DNA of 64,000 nucleotides, taken from positions 1 to 64,000 of the forward strand of contig JALEKK010000035.1 of the NCBI GenBank assembly GCA_022769005.1. Direction: 5' to 3'. The position numbers and the translations under genes were made by a program. Shown one piece after another: positions 26,280 to 34,790 of this stretch (its first letter is position 1; each line of letters begins with the position of its first letter). The stretch comes from Lachnospiraceae bacterium. GTDB taxonomy: Bacteria > Bacillota > Clostridia > Lachnospirales > Lachnospiraceae. Below the pieces are notes generated by a model that was not told the origin of the DNA, did no database searches, and saw nothing but the letters and a program-made list of their open reading frames with translations.

Positions 26280-26347
26280 AAATGTCACTCTCCGAATAAC
26301 GATATATTCCCATAGCGTAACATATCATTAAACTTAGAGTGACATTT
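26280..26347 (-). terminator. Long composite terminator after the hydroxyacyl-CoA dehydrogenase
   Basis: Perfect 12-bp outer stem AAATGTCACTCT / AGAGTGACATTT, about 44 bases apart, with an inner GATAT / ATATC stem. It lies 21 bases after the gene's stop; the minus-strand copy ends in a short T-rich tail. Confidence 0.75.
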
Positions 26348-26367
26348 AAAATTTATTAATTATTTAA

Positions 26368-27327
26368 TCAGTTATATTTATAGAAGCCTTCTCCGGCATT
26401 AATACCTGTTTTGCCTTCATCGATATACTTCTTAAGTATTGCCGCAATCTTACCGTTTTCCGTTGAAGGATCACTTGCGTCAGGGTTGTTCATAATAATA
26501 TTGTAAGCAGTTGTCAAACCTACGATATCAAGAATTTCAAAAGGTCCCTTAGGAGCTCCCGTTCCCAACTTCCATGTTAAGTCAATGGTCTGTGGGTCTG
26601 AAACTTCTCTTGCAAGAAGCACTTCTGCTGCTTTAAGGAAAGGAATAAGCATTGAGTTGAGGATATAACCCGGCTGTTCCTTTTTAAGTAAAAGAGGTAC
26701 CATTTGAATCTGTGCCGCAAATTCAGCAACTTCATCGTAATATTTCTGCTCGGTTCCGGCATGACCCATAACCTCTGCGGTATTGCCTCTCCAAATGTTA
26801 TTTGCAAAATGAAGAGCAAGATACTTCTCAGGTCTTCCCGTATACTTTGCGAAAGCACTTGGAAGCATGGAAGAAGAGTTTGTTGCGATAACTGTTTTTT
26901 CAGGTAATACAGGAGCAAGTTTTTCGTAGAACTCTATCTTAGCCTGTGGATTTTCTGCCATTGCCTCAATCACAAGGTCTGCATCCTTTACCGCTTCGGC
27001 AAGATCTGTTACATATTTAATATTTTCATATGCCTTATCTGCATTTGACTTAAGTTCATCAATCTTTTCAACCGTAAGATTTTCAGGATGTGGGTAAAGT
27101 CCTCTTCCGAACATTCTTGTAGCAATAAAGTCACCCAATTTTGACTTATAATCTTCTAACTCGGCAAGATAAATCTTATGAAGTCTGTCAATTTTCTTCT
27201 TTGCTCTTTCTACAGACTCTTCGCTTCTTAAATAAATTGTTACGTCAAATCCGCAATAAGCAGACTGATAAGCAATCTGACTTCCCAATACTCCGCCGCC
27301 GGCTAATACAACATTCTTAAAACTCAT
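26368..27327 (-). CDS. 3-hydroxyacyl-CoA dehydrogenase
   Basis: It reduces acetoacetyl-CoA or a similar 3-oxoacyl-CoA with NAD(P)H, or the reverse. The N-terminal Rossmann motif is GGGVLGSQIAYQSAYCGFDVTIY (about residues 10-32). Catalytic His is in LALHFANNIWRGNTAEVMGH, and ATNSSSMLPSAFAKYTGRPEKYL and GTGAPKGPFEILDIVGL match the family. At 319 residues it is longer than butyrate-pathway Hbd (about 282); the extra length is a helical stretch with many Lys and Glu at about residues 50-95. The TAEVMGH site differs from the MKLVEV of Hbd, so the physiological substrate is open. No crotonase or butyryl-CoA genes are near. Its promoter holds a perfect palindrome. Confidence 0.87.
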   Translation of the reverse strand: MSFKNVVLAGGGVLGSQIAYQSAYCGFDVTIYLRSEESVERAKKKIDRLHKIYLAELEDYKSKLGDFIATRMFGRGLYPHPENLTVEKIDELKSNADKAYENIKYVTDLAEAVKDADLVIEAMAENPQAKIEFYEKLAPVLPEKTVIATNSSSMLPSAFAKYTGRPEKYLALHFANNIWRGNTAEVMGHAGTEQKYYDEVAEFAAQIQMVPLLLKKEQPGYILNSMLIPFLKAAEVLLAREVSDPQTIDLTWKLGTGAPKGPFEILDIVGLTTAYNIIMNNPDASDPSTENGKIAAILKKYIDEGKTGINAGEGFYKYN

Positions 27328-27374
27328 AATGTTCTCCTTTTAAAAACTATTTTCTCATGTGCAGCAAATTAATG

Positions 27375-27403
27375 TTTATAAAAGTGTAATATTACATCAA
27401 CAA
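27375..27403 (-). promoter_or_regulatory. Promoter of the hydroxyacyl-CoA dehydrogenase with palindrome in the spacer
   Basis: Minus strand: TTGTTG (27403-27398), 17-base spacer, TATAAA (27380-27375). The spacer contains the perfect 12-bp palindrome TGTAATATTACA (27385-27396), a plausible repressor site. Confidence 0.65.
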
Positions 27404-27585
27404 TACTATTTTTTTCTACATAAGTAAAGATAATTGCCATTGTTTACACTATGTACATATTTTTTTATACATGTTTTATTCTTTGTATTGTCACTGTGAT
27501 GTATCTGTCTTATCAATATGTCAGTTGAATTATATCGCACAATAATATTTTGCACAATATACAATTATCAAATATTATTTAAAAA
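27404..27585. other. AT-rich spacer without a gene
   Basis: Between the dehydrogenase promoter and the carbonic anhydrase terminator I see only AT-rich sequence with poly-T tracts and no supported reading frame or RNA. Confidence 0.6.
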
Positions 27586-27625
27586 ACAAGACCCCGAAGC
27601 AGGACTTTGCCTGTTCCGGGGTCTT
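27586..27625 (-). terminator. Terminator after the carbonic anhydrase
   Basis: A GC-rich 16-base stem (AAGACCCCGGAACAGG / CCTGCTTCGGGGTCTT in the RNA, two mispaired positions), a six-base loop and TTGTTTTTT. Confidence 0.93.
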
Positions 27626-27659
27626 TATGTGAATTTATCTTATATAAATTGTCTTAATA

Positions 27660-28469
27660 TTAATTATTTAAAAATTCCACGGCACCTGTTTCGATATTGT
27701 ATCTTGCACCTACAATTTTAAGTTTGCCATCTTCCTGAAGCTTCTTTAACGTACTGCTTTCATTTAACTTGGCAATGGAATTCTCAATGTTGTAAATCTC
27801 AGCCTTATCTGCTACTTCATCCGTATGGTGATCGGCATCCTGAACATCGTTTCTTGCCTTATCCACGGAAGACTGGATTGTTGAGAGAATAGTACCCAAG
27901 TACACTTCACTGCTGTCAACATGTCCGTGTCCGGCAGCCGCTTCAACAACTCCGCCCACAGCTCCGCAATGAGTGTGACCCATTACCACAACAAGAGGTG
28001 TATTCAAATGACTTGCGGCATACTCTACACTTCCGAGCTCATAATCACCGATGACATTTCCTGCATCTCTGATAGTAAAGATTTCTCCCAATCCTGCATC
28101 AAATACTAATTCCGCAGGCACTCTTGAATCTGCGCATGTAATAACGGTGGCATATGGCTTCTGACCGTTGCTTGCCAAATCTGTTCTTGTTGATTCGCTT
28201 GTATCAATTGTCTTTGCACCCTTTAAGTATTCCGCATTACCGTCTTTTAACGCCTGAAGAGCCGCATCTGCGGATGAGTATTTATTCAAATTCTCTGTAT
28301 AAGTACCTGAAGAACCTGACTGAGTCGTTGTTTCTTCAGCTGTTGCAGCAGCTTCAGTGGTACTTTCGGTTTCGTTTGACTTGCCTCCCGCACATCCCGC
28401 AAAACCAATTGTTGCCGCAGCACCCGCCAATGCAATTGCCATTGCCTTATTAAATCTGAATTTTTTCAT
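27660..28469 (-). CDS. Beta-class carbonic anhydrase with lipoprotein signal
   Basis: It interconverts CO2 and bicarbonate. The catalytic domain (about residues 65-269) has the beta-class zinc motifs C112-A-D114-S-R116 (CADSRVPAE) and H165-x2-C168 (GHTHCGAVGG). Upstream is a lipoprotein signal peptide: basic start KKFRFNK, hydrophobic AMAIALAGAAATIGF, then a lipobox ending AGC at C26, and a Ser/Thr/Glu-rich linker (residues 27-60). Most bacterial beta enzymes are cytoplasmic, so an exported, membrane-anchored form is notable. The ribosome binding site is AAGGGTAGG. It has its own terminator and is likely a single-gene unit. Family and export call are both well supported. Confidence 0.94.
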   Translation of the reverse strand: MKKFRFNKAMAIALAGAAATIGFAGCAGGKSNETESTTEAAATAEETTTQSGSSGTYTENLNKYSSADAALQALKDGNAEYLKGAKTIDTSESTRTDLASNGQKPYATVITCADSRVPAELVFDAGLGEIFTIRDAGNVIGDYELGSVEYAASHLNTPLVVVMGHTHCGAVGGVVEAAAGHGHVDSSEVYLGTILSTIQSSVDKARNDVQDADHHTDEVADKAEIYNIENSIAKLNESSTLKKLQEDGKLKIVGARYNIETGAVEFLNN

Positions 28470-28628
28470 AAATAAGAACCTACCCTTTTCCTAACATAAA
28501 ACACAAAACGTAGAACAACAGTCTGTATATCCGTTATTTTAAATCTAAATATTTCAGTTAATTTATATAACTCGCTTTGTAATAACAAAAATATACAGAA
28601 GATATATAAATATCCACTCTAATCATAA

Positions 28629-28652
28629 CAAAAATATTGCTGTTTAGCAATT
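28629..28652 (-). terminator. Terminator after pfkA
   Basis: Short stem ATTGCT / AGCAAT with a four-base loop followed by ATTTTTG on the minus strand, about 25 bases after the pfkA stop. Confidence 0.65.
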
Positions 28653-28678
28653 TATACATTTTTTTATTTTTAAATAGA

Positions 28679-29650
28679 TTATATTGAAATTATGTACGAT
28701 AAATTGTATAATTTACTGTCAAATTTACTCTTTATTTTTATTCCCGCTTCCAAATCAATATCTTCCACCGCACCGTTTTTACAAATAATCATCTTACTGT
28801 CCTTATGATTATCTTTAAGAATCCTTGCGGCCGATTCTCCCATTTCACTGCCCGTTATTCTATCTTTTGCACACGGACTTCCGCCTCTCTGTACATATCC
28901 CAATACACATTCTATAGAATTAATTCCGGTGCGTTCTTCTATTCTTTTGTGGAGATTATCAACTCCTTCCGCACCTTCCGCAGCAATAAAAATAAAATGT
29001 TTTTTCCCTGTTGACTTCGTAAATTCAATTCTCTCAATCACATCTTTCTCAAAGTCAAACCTTATCTCAGGTATTATTATCCCCGTTGCACCTGTTGCAA
29101 TACCGACTCCGACAGCTAAATTTCCGCATTCTCTTCCCATCACCTTTATTACACTGCATCTGTCATGAGACGTCATGGTATCTCTTATTTTATCAACCAT
29201 CTCTACGGCGGTATTCATGGCCGTATCAAAGCCTATCGTATAATCCGTTGCCGGAATATCGTTATCTATGGTTCCCGGTATTCCGATACATTGAACACCG
29301 CGTTTTGATAATTCGCACGCACCCCTAAACGAGCCGTCGCCTCCTATTACTATCAGGCTGTCAAGCCCCATGTCCCTGCAATTTTCGACAGCCTTTTCAA
29401 TACCTTTTTCCGTTGCAAACTCTTTGCTTCTTGAGGTATGAATCATTGTTCCGCCTCTGTTAATAATTTCCGAAACGGAACGTATATCTAAATCCGTAAA
29501 TTCTTTTTTAAGCAGGCCGTCATATCCTCTTATTATCCCCTTCACTTCCATGCCGTATGATATACATGCTCTTGTTGCCGCCCTTATAACGGCATTCATA
29601 CCCGGTGCGTCTCCGCCGCTTGTTAATATTCCGATACGTTTTTTCTTCAT
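28679..29650 (-). CDS. pfkA: ATP-dependent 6-phosphofructokinase
   Basis: PfkA commits fructose 6-phosphate to glycolysis. Motifs are GILTSGGDAPGMNAVIRA (about residues 6-23), GIIRGYDGLL, TMIHTSRSKEF, IVIGGDGSFRGA (the GGDGS form is that of ATP users; PPi users carry GGDDS), GIPGTIDNDIPATDYTIGFDTA with the catalytic TIDND, and GRECGNLAV. At 323 residues it is the usual short bacterial form. I start at 29650, seven bases after GAGG; this ATG is eight bases from the ChrA stop, so translation is coupled with the chromate-type transporter genes. That pairing is unexpected for a core glycolysis gene. Confidence 0.95.
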   Translation of the reverse strand: MKKKRIGILTSGGDAPGMNAVIRAATRACISYGMEVKGIIRGYDGLLKKEFTDLDIRSVSEIINRGGTMIHTSRSKEFATEKGIEKAVENCRDMGLDSLIVIGGDGSFRGACELSKRGVQCIGIPGTIDNDIPATDYTIGFDTAMNTAVEMVDKIRDTMTSHDRCSVIKVMGRECGNLAVGVGIATGATGIIIPEIRFDFEKDVIERIEFTKSTGKKHFIFIAAEGAEGVDNLHKRIEERTGINSIECVLGYVQRGGSPCAKDRITGSEMGESAARILKDNHKDSKMIICKNGAVEDIDLEAGIKIKSKFDSKLYNLSYIISI

Positions 29651-29658
29651 GTTATTCC

Positions 29659-30234
29659 TCACCATCCGATAAAAGGCTGTAAATATCCGTATGCAATTCC
29701 CGCTCCCGCCGATATTCCTATTATGATTATTGGGTGAACCTTTTTTAACGCAAGTATAAGCATTGATACGAAAATTATTACCGAACTTATAAATGCAAAT
29801 GTCCCCATAACTTCAAGCTTTATTCCCGTAGGGAAAAATACGGTTATTGCGGTTGACAATACTGCGGTTGCGATAAATCCTATAACCGCCGGTTTTAGTC
29901 CCCCCATGGCGCCCTGCACATATTTGTTGGTTTTGAATTTTTCATATATTCTTGCAACTATTAAAATAATAACAAAGGAAGGCAACACGACGCCCAATGT
30001 TGCAAGTACTGATCCCAATATTCCTCCCGCTTCCATACCGACATATGTTGATATATTTATTGCAAAAGGACCCGGTGTGCTCTCGCTTACCGCAATAAAG
30101 TTTATGATCTGATCGTCATCCATCCAGTGATTTTCTTCTATACTCGCCCTTATAAGGGGGAGCATTGCATAACCTCCTCCGAATGTAAACGCTCCGATTT
30201 TAAGAAATGTAAAAAATAAGTTAATAAGTACCAT
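29659..30234 (-). CDS. Half-size ChrA-family transporter, second half
   Basis: A 191-residue protein of the short-chain CHR family, which work as a pair of single-domain proteins. It opens with LFFTFLKIGAFTFGGGYAMLPLI and carries the conserved ESTPGPFAINISTYVGMEAGG and LGVVLPSFVIILIVARIYEKF; about six membrane helices follow. Full-length ChrA exports chromate; short pairs have done so in Bacillus, but in anaerobes the natural anion is unknown. It follows its partner gene by 24 bases and precedes pfkA by eight. Annotated role: anion (chromate-type) transport, substrate unproven. Confidence 0.88.
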   Translation of the reverse strand: MVLINLFFTFLKIGAFTFGGGYAMLPLIRASIEENHWMDDDQIINFIAVSESTPGPFAINISTYVGMEAGGILGSVLATLGVVLPSFVIILIVARIYEKFKTNKYVQGAMGGLKPAVIGFIATAVLSTAITVFFPTGIKLEVMGTFAFISSVIIFVSMLILALKKVHPIIIIGISAGAGIAYGYLQPFIGW

Positions 30235-30258
30235 AATTCTTCTCTGTTTTCGTATACT

Positions 30259-30858
30259 TTATTTTAGTTTGTTCTTTACGGTATTTCCAACCGCAATTGA
30301 ATATATAATGCCGGCAACGGCACATATTATTGTCATATAAATTACATTTATATTAAAAAATGCAACCGCAACAAATGCCGCAGCCATAATTATGTATGAG
30401 AATACATTTTTAGGGCATGATTTATACATTGAGATCAATCCCTTTATAATTAATGCCAATACTCCTGCCCGGATTCCCCAAAAGGCATATTTTACTATTT
30501 CAAGATTTTCAAATTGCCTAAGCACAAAAGATATTCCCACGATTATTCCGAATGACGGCAATACAACTCCCAATGTTGCACAAAAAGCTCCGAAGAAACC
30601 TGCAGTCCTATACCCGACAAACGTAGATGTATTAAGTGAAATCGGTCCCGGCGTACTTTCCGCTATTGCCACAACATCCAATATATCTTCATCGGAAATC
30701 CATTTCTTTTTTGTAACGGTTTCTTCCTGTATGAGTGGAATCATTGCGTAACCGCCTCCGAATGTAAATGCTCCGATCTTAAAAAAAGTAATAAACAATT
30801 CCCAAAATACATTTTTCCGTTTCTTGTTTATTGCACTGTCTTCTCTGTTTTTTTCCAT
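30259..30858 (-). CDS. Half-size ChrA-family transporter, first half
   Basis: Partner of the gene at 29659-30234, 199 residues, with a short charged N-terminus (MEKNREDSAINKKRKN) and then FFKIGAFTFGGGYAMIPLIQEE, AESTPGPISLNTSTFVGYRTAGF and ATLGVVLPSFGII. The two halves align with each other across the whole CHR domain, pointing to an old duplication with opposed membrane orientation, as known for this family. AAGG precedes the ATG at 30858. It is the first gene of the three-gene unit ending in pfkA. No chromate reductase or ChrB regulator lies nearby. Confidence 0.88.
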   Translation of the reverse strand: MEKNREDSAINKKRKNVFWELFITFFKIGAFTFGGGYAMIPLIQEETVTKKKWISDEDILDVVAIAESTPGPISLNTSTFVGYRTAGFFGAFCATLGVVLPSFGIIVGISFVLRQFENLEIVKYAFWGIRAGVLALIIKGLISMYKSCPKNVFSYIIMAAAFVAVAFFNINVIYMTIICAVAGIIYSIAVGNTVKNKLK

Positions 30859-30945
30859 ATAAACCTTCTTTTATTTTATCTGTTTAGTCTGTTTCCTCAC
30901 ATTTAACTTCTCAAAACATTTTATTCATAATAAGCAATAAAATTA

Positions 30946-31851
30946 TTATCGGTTATTCTTATTTATAAATGAAATAATCGTCTTATAAACCTGCCCGTTG
31001 TTATGCTCGTTTAATATTTCATGCCTCATATTTTCAAAAGTTTTTCTTTTAATATTCTTAAAGCCTGCCTTGTGCAGGAAATAAATCGAAGCATTACTTC
31101 CTCTGACTCCGTCAATACACGGATCCTGTGCTCCTCCAATACACAATATCGGAAGATATGAATCAACATTTTTATACAGTTCAGGTTTTCTCATATTTTT
31201 AACAAGTCTGAATAAATCATTAAAAGCAGAAACGGTAAATCCGAATCCGCAATACGGGTCTTTCATATATTCATCGACATTTTTCTCATTTACACTTAAC
31301 CAATCTGCTTCCGTTCTCGGATTATCTACAGCGGAATTAAATGTTCCCACCGACATTTTTTCAATCAGCGGTGAATATGCATTTGCTCCTTTGAATGTCA
31401 TTATAATATTCGAAAGTATTATTCCTGCGGATGCCTCTTTTGCCGGAGCCGGATATCCCGACAGTATTACGCTTTTATATTTATGAGACTCCGTCTGAAG
31501 CAGATTTCTCGCTATTATAGTTCCGAACGAATGCGCAAATATATTCACTTTATTTACACCGAATCTTTTAAAGATATATTTTGTTATAATCTTTTGATCT
31601 CTTATAAGTTCTTTGTGTCCGTTTTTTTCTTTAAAGAAACCTAATGTTTCGGCAGCCTTGCCATGCCCTCTTAAATCTGAAGTTACAACGGAATATCCGG
31701 CTTTGTTCAATTCGTTTGCAAGCTTCTCATATCTGCCCTTATGCTCCATCATTCCGTGAATGACCTGTACAACACCCTTTGCGTTTGGAATTTCGTACAC
31801 TGATAACGATATGTCAGTACCGTCTTTTGACTTTATAATTAAATTTTCCAT
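30946..31851 (-). CDS. Alpha/beta hydrolase, monoacylglycerol lipase-like
   Basis: A 301-residue cytoplasmic hydrolase. VVQVIHGMMEHKGRYEKLANELNKAG and SDLRGHGKAAE are typical of the lysophospholipase/monoglyceride lipase group; the nucleophile Ser lies in IFAHSFGTIIARNLL (the elbow reads AHSFG, where GHSMG is usual), Asp in ILCIGGAQDPCIDG, and His in NMRHEILNE. No signal peptide is present once the start is set at ATG 31851, which follows GAGGTG by about seven bases; a longer frame would add ten residues without support. It is a single gene, with a long spacer on its upstream side. Substrate unknown. Confidence 0.88.
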   Translation of the reverse strand: MENLIIKSKDGTDISLSVYEIPNAKGVVQVIHGMMEHKGRYEKLANELNKAGYSVVTSDLRGHGKAAETLGFFKEKNGHKELIRDQKIITKYIFKRFGVNKVNIFAHSFGTIIARNLLQTESHKYKSVILSGYPAPAKEASAGIILSNIIMTFKGANAYSPLIEKMSVGTFNSAVDNPRTEADWLSVNEKNVDEYMKDPYCGFGFTVSAFNDLFRLVKNMRKPELYKNVDSYLPILCIGGAQDPCIDGVRGSNASIYFLHKAGFKNIKRKTFENMRHEILNEHNNGQVYKTIISFINKNNR

Positions 31852-31881
31852 TGGCGCACCTCGTTTACATATAATAAACAT

Positions 31882-32281
31882 TCATCTCTGCCGATTATAA
31901 AACCGGCCTATTGTTAATATAATAAAGAAAATAAGTATTTATAGTTAATATTATTACATAGTATACAGCTTATAATATTTTTTTCAAGCTGTTAAAGCTT
32001 ATATAACAAGACATTAGTGTCAAGATATCATTTTGATATTTTAATAATATCGGACATTCTCAATAATACGGTATTATTAAAATCATGAATACGCAAGATG
32101 ATTATAAAATTTTCAATCAAAAAAGCCCCTGCAGTGATATGTGCCGCCTTACCGGACTAAACGGTAAGAAATATACATATCTCTGACAGAGGATATAAAA
32201 CTCCCGAACTACAGATAAAAGTCTTGCCTGCAGAACCGTGGAATATTAATATTTTAAATACATAATTGTATGCTATGATTT
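31882..32281. other. Spacer with a possible decayed small reading frame
   Basis: The 400-base gap between the hydrolase start and the DHFR stop holds no intact gene. On the plus strand an ATG at 32085 opens a 33-codon frame (MNTQDDYKIFNQKSPCSDMC...) ending at 32186, and a frame shifted by one base continues for 25 codons from 32188 to 32265. The two may be pieces of one broken small gene. A palindrome AATAATACGGTATTATT (about 32071-32087) lies just before it. Evidence is weak. Confidence 0.3.
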
Positions 32282-32764
32282 TTATTTAATTCTTTCATAT
32301 TTATATTGTTTGTAGGATATATCATCGGTCACTTCATTTATCAACGTTTTTATATATTTTTTTTCGTCCGTTTCTGGGAAAAAGGTATCTCCCTCAACAT
32401 ACATGTCTATTTCGGTTAAATATAGTATGTCAGCAAGTTCTATACCCTCTGAATATACCGATTCGCCTCCGGACAGATAAACATCCTTATTCGGATCCAA
32501 AATATGAGCAAGTTTTACGGCCGTTTCCAAATCATCTGCGGAATATAAATTTTCTCCGCTGTATTTTCGGGATTTTGAAATCACTATCGTAATTCTGTCG
32601 GGAAGCGGTCTTCCTATTTCTTCATACGTCCTTCTGCCCATGATTACCACATTGTCAGTGGTAAGTTTCCTGAACAGTTTCTGTTCGCCGGGTATTTTCC
32701 ACGGGATTATTCCCTTGTTTCCTATTACTCTGTTATGCGCATAAGCGGCTATAATGGCAATCAT
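32282..32764 (-). CDS. folA: Dihydrofolate reductase
   Basis: DHFR reduces dihydrofolate to tetrahydrofolate with NADPH. The 160-residue length is typical. Landmarks are IIAAYAHNRVIGNKGIIPWKIP (about residues 3-24), an acidic residue in the active-site position just after it (Glu where E. coli has Asp27), NVVIMGRRTYEEIGRPLPDRITIVIS and VYLSGGESVYSEGI, and YLTEIDMYVEGDTFFPE near the end. AAAGGA lies eight bases before the ATG. No thyA is adjacent, which is less usual; the neighbours are the repair polymerase cassette upstream and a spacer downstream. Confidence 0.94.
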   Translation of the reverse strand: MIAIIAAYAHNRVIGNKGIIPWKIPGEQKLFRKLTTDNVVIMGRRTYEEIGRPLPDRITIVISKSRKYSGENLYSADDLETAVKLAHILDPNKDVYLSGGESVYSEGIELADILYLTEIDMYVEGDTFFPETDEKKYIKTLINEVTDDISYKQYKYERIK

Positions 32765-32871
32765 ATTGTCATCCTTTATAAATCAAAACTACTATTATAT
32801 GCTTAAAACAGTCAATCACGATTTAATATTGTGCCTGTGTAAAAGAGAACCGTTTTAAACATATAATTATC

Positions 32872-33102
32872 TTAATCTGAATATTCTTCATATTCTGTCT
32901 CATTATTCATCCTGTCATCATTATTTTTTGCAGTATCCGAAAGCATGCTTTCATAGCCTTTCAGCGGTGAGAACGGCATAAAACGCGCAGCTCTTTCACT
33001 GACTGTCATTCTTTTATGCTTCTTTGATATAGGATGAGGCAAATCGATTATATCATTATATTTATCTGTTTTGTATAAGTTTAAATCACCATTGTTATCC
33101 AT
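32872..33102 (-). CDS. YolD-like protein paired with the Y-family polymerase
   Basis: The core IIDLPHPISKKHKRMTVSERAARFMPFSPLKGYE (in two runs) is the motif of the short YolD-like proteins that accompany UvrX/YqjW-type polymerases in Firmicutes. The tail is acidic (NNETEYEEYSD). They are thought to act with the polymerase, but the mechanism is not settled. The gene lies just after the polymerase stop. The start is uncertain: I use the ATG at 33102 (76 residues); GGAGG is 17 bases before it, rather far, and a GTG at 33132 in the same frame would make 86 residues but lacks a ribosome binding site. Confidence 0.8.
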   Translation of the reverse strand: MDNNGDLNLYKTDKYNDIIDLPHPISKKHKRMTVSERAARFMPFSPLKGYESMLSDTAKNNDDRMNNETEYEEYSD

Positions 33103-33146
33103 ATCTGCGTTTATCTTATCCTCCCAAAACACTTTAAAAGATGTTT

Positions 33147-34736
33147 CTATGCCTTATGACCTCCCACCTGCCCGTTTCTTTCAATCCCCGTTGCTCCCTC
33201 TTCTAAACTTGTGCCTTTTATAAGTATATTACTTCCGTACTTGCTTTTCAGCGATAGAAGCGTGCTTTGCAATTTTTTCAGTTTGTCTTTTGAATCTTGT
33301 GAATCCCGACCGGGCATAACATTTTTTACATGTTGATTGTTTTTAACGCCTCCCGTTCCGCCTTTTAAAATCCCATCCGACGAATTGTCTGTTGAATTAT
33401 CGCAATCCAGGTCAAAATCATCAAAAAACGATAATTGCTTTTTTTCATTTTTCCTGATATTTTTTAATTCTTCTTCATTTATCACATCATCCGCCGACAA
33501 TGTAATACGTCGTATAAGCAGTTTTGTATCGGTAATCGAGTTATATAATTTTACAAATGCGTCTGTGATATCCTGAGCAATATATGTATATTCATCGAGA
33601 TTGAAAGTACCTCTGGAATGCTTGGGTTTCAGTCTGCCGTATCCGTCTTTTACCGTATCTCCTTCATATTCATCACCGAATATATTGATGTTATCCGCAT
33701 CATATCCGACGGTAAGGACAAGTTTTTTTGTCACCAGTTTCTTTTTCATAAGTTCATATGACAGATTTTCTGCCATTTCCCGGACTATAATCTCCGCTTT
33801 TTTGTTGTCGTATGCACATTTTAAAACCTGTCCGCTGTTAACACTTCGGCTTTGAGGTTTATATTCCTTTACATCTTTTATGGTACACGGATCATATCCC
33901 CATGCATTGTCTATTAAAATCTCTGCATTTATGCCGAATAAATCATAGAGTAAATCCTCATTGTAAAAATCCGATTCCCCGCCTATGGAGCATCTGGCGA
34001 TATCTCCCATTGTATATAATCCTACATCGGCAAGTTTTTCCTCATAACCCCTTCCTATTCCCCAAAATGATCTGAGAGGTCTGTAATTCCAAAGGTGCTC
34101 TCTAAAGGATTGTTCGGTAAGAATTGATATTCTTATACCGTTTTTATCTGCCTTCATATGCTTGGCTACGATGTCCATGGCAATCTTTGCAAGGTACATA
34201 TTGCTTCCTATACCTGCCGTTGCGGTAATTCCCGTTGTGTCATATACATCTTTCATAATCTTCTTTACAAAATCATATTCACTTATGTCGTAGTATTCAA
34301 GATAATCCGTAATATCAATGAATACCTCGTCAACAGAGTACGGAAATATATCATCCGCGGATACATATTTAAGATAAATATTGTAAATTTCAGCACTGCG
34401 TTTCATGTAAAGTGACATCCTCGGCTTTGCGGCGATAAATTCCATTCCTATAGTCGGATTGTTATCTATAACGGATTTAAATGCGGATGTGCCGGACATA
34501 TTTCTTATTTTCCCGTTATATGTTTTTATCTCTCTTATTACTTCAAATAATCTGGCTCTGCCCGGAATTCCGTATGATTTCAGAGCCGGCGAAACCGCAA
34601 GGCAAATTGTCTTTTCCGTCCTTGAAGGATCCGCAACAACAAGGTTAACATCAAACGGATCCAATCCTCGCTCCACACATTCCACGGATGCATAGAAAGA
34701 TTTCAAATCTATTGAAGCATATACTCTGTCTCTCAT
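33147..34736 (-). CDS. Y-family DNA polymerase, UvrX/YqjW type
   Basis: A translesion polymerase of the ImuB/UvrX branch. The catalytic palm has YASIDLKSFYASVECVERGL (first metal site, near residue 8), the subfamily-specific SRTEKTICLAVSPALKSYG and the second acidic site in FPYSVDEVFIDITDY. A little-finger domain follows, then a probable beta-clamp motif QLSFF and the closing LEEGATGIERNGQVGGHKA, which is typical of this group. At 529 residues it is somewhat long because of a Ser/Asn/Gly-rich insert near the C-terminus. I start at ATG 34736 since the next upstream start lies in the promoter/terminator palindrome. The YolD-like gene follows. A LexA-like box suggests SOS control. Confidence 0.92.
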   Translation of the reverse strand: MRDRVYASIDLKSFYASVECVERGLDPFDVNLVVADPSRTEKTICLAVSPALKSYGIPGRARLFEVIREIKTYNGKIRNMSGTSAFKSVIDNNPTIGMEFIAAKPRMSLYMKRSAEIYNIYLKYVSADDIFPYSVDEVFIDITDYLEYYDISEYDFVKKIMKDVYDTTGITATAGIGSNMYLAKIAMDIVAKHMKADKNGIRISILTEQSFREHLWNYRPLRSFWGIGRGYEEKLADVGLYTMGDIARCSIGGESDFYNEDLLYDLFGINAEILIDNAWGYDPCTIKDVKEYKPQSRSVNSGQVLKCAYDNKKAEIIVREMAENLSYELMKKKLVTKKLVLTVGYDADNINIFGDEYEGDTVKDGYGRLKPKHSRGTFNLDEYTYIAQDITDAFVKLYNSITDTKLLIRRITLSADDVINEEELKNIRKNEKKQLSFFDDFDLDCDNSTDNSSDGILKGGTGGVKNNQHVKNVMPGRDSQDSKDKLKKLQSTLLSLKSKYGSNILIKGTSLEEGATGIERNGQVGGHKA

Positions 34737-34750
34737 TTTATTCACCAAAA

Positions 34751-34790
34751 AAATACTATCATACAAACATTTGTTTATATGATAGTATTT
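34751..34790 (-). terminator. cooS terminator palindrome
   Basis: A 40-base near-perfect palindrome (13-bp AAATACTATCATA / TATGATAGTATTT, one mismatch, then AAACA / TGTTT) followed by TTTTTT on the minus strand. It lies 38 bases after the cooS stop and overlaps the polymerase promoter. Confidence 0.85.
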
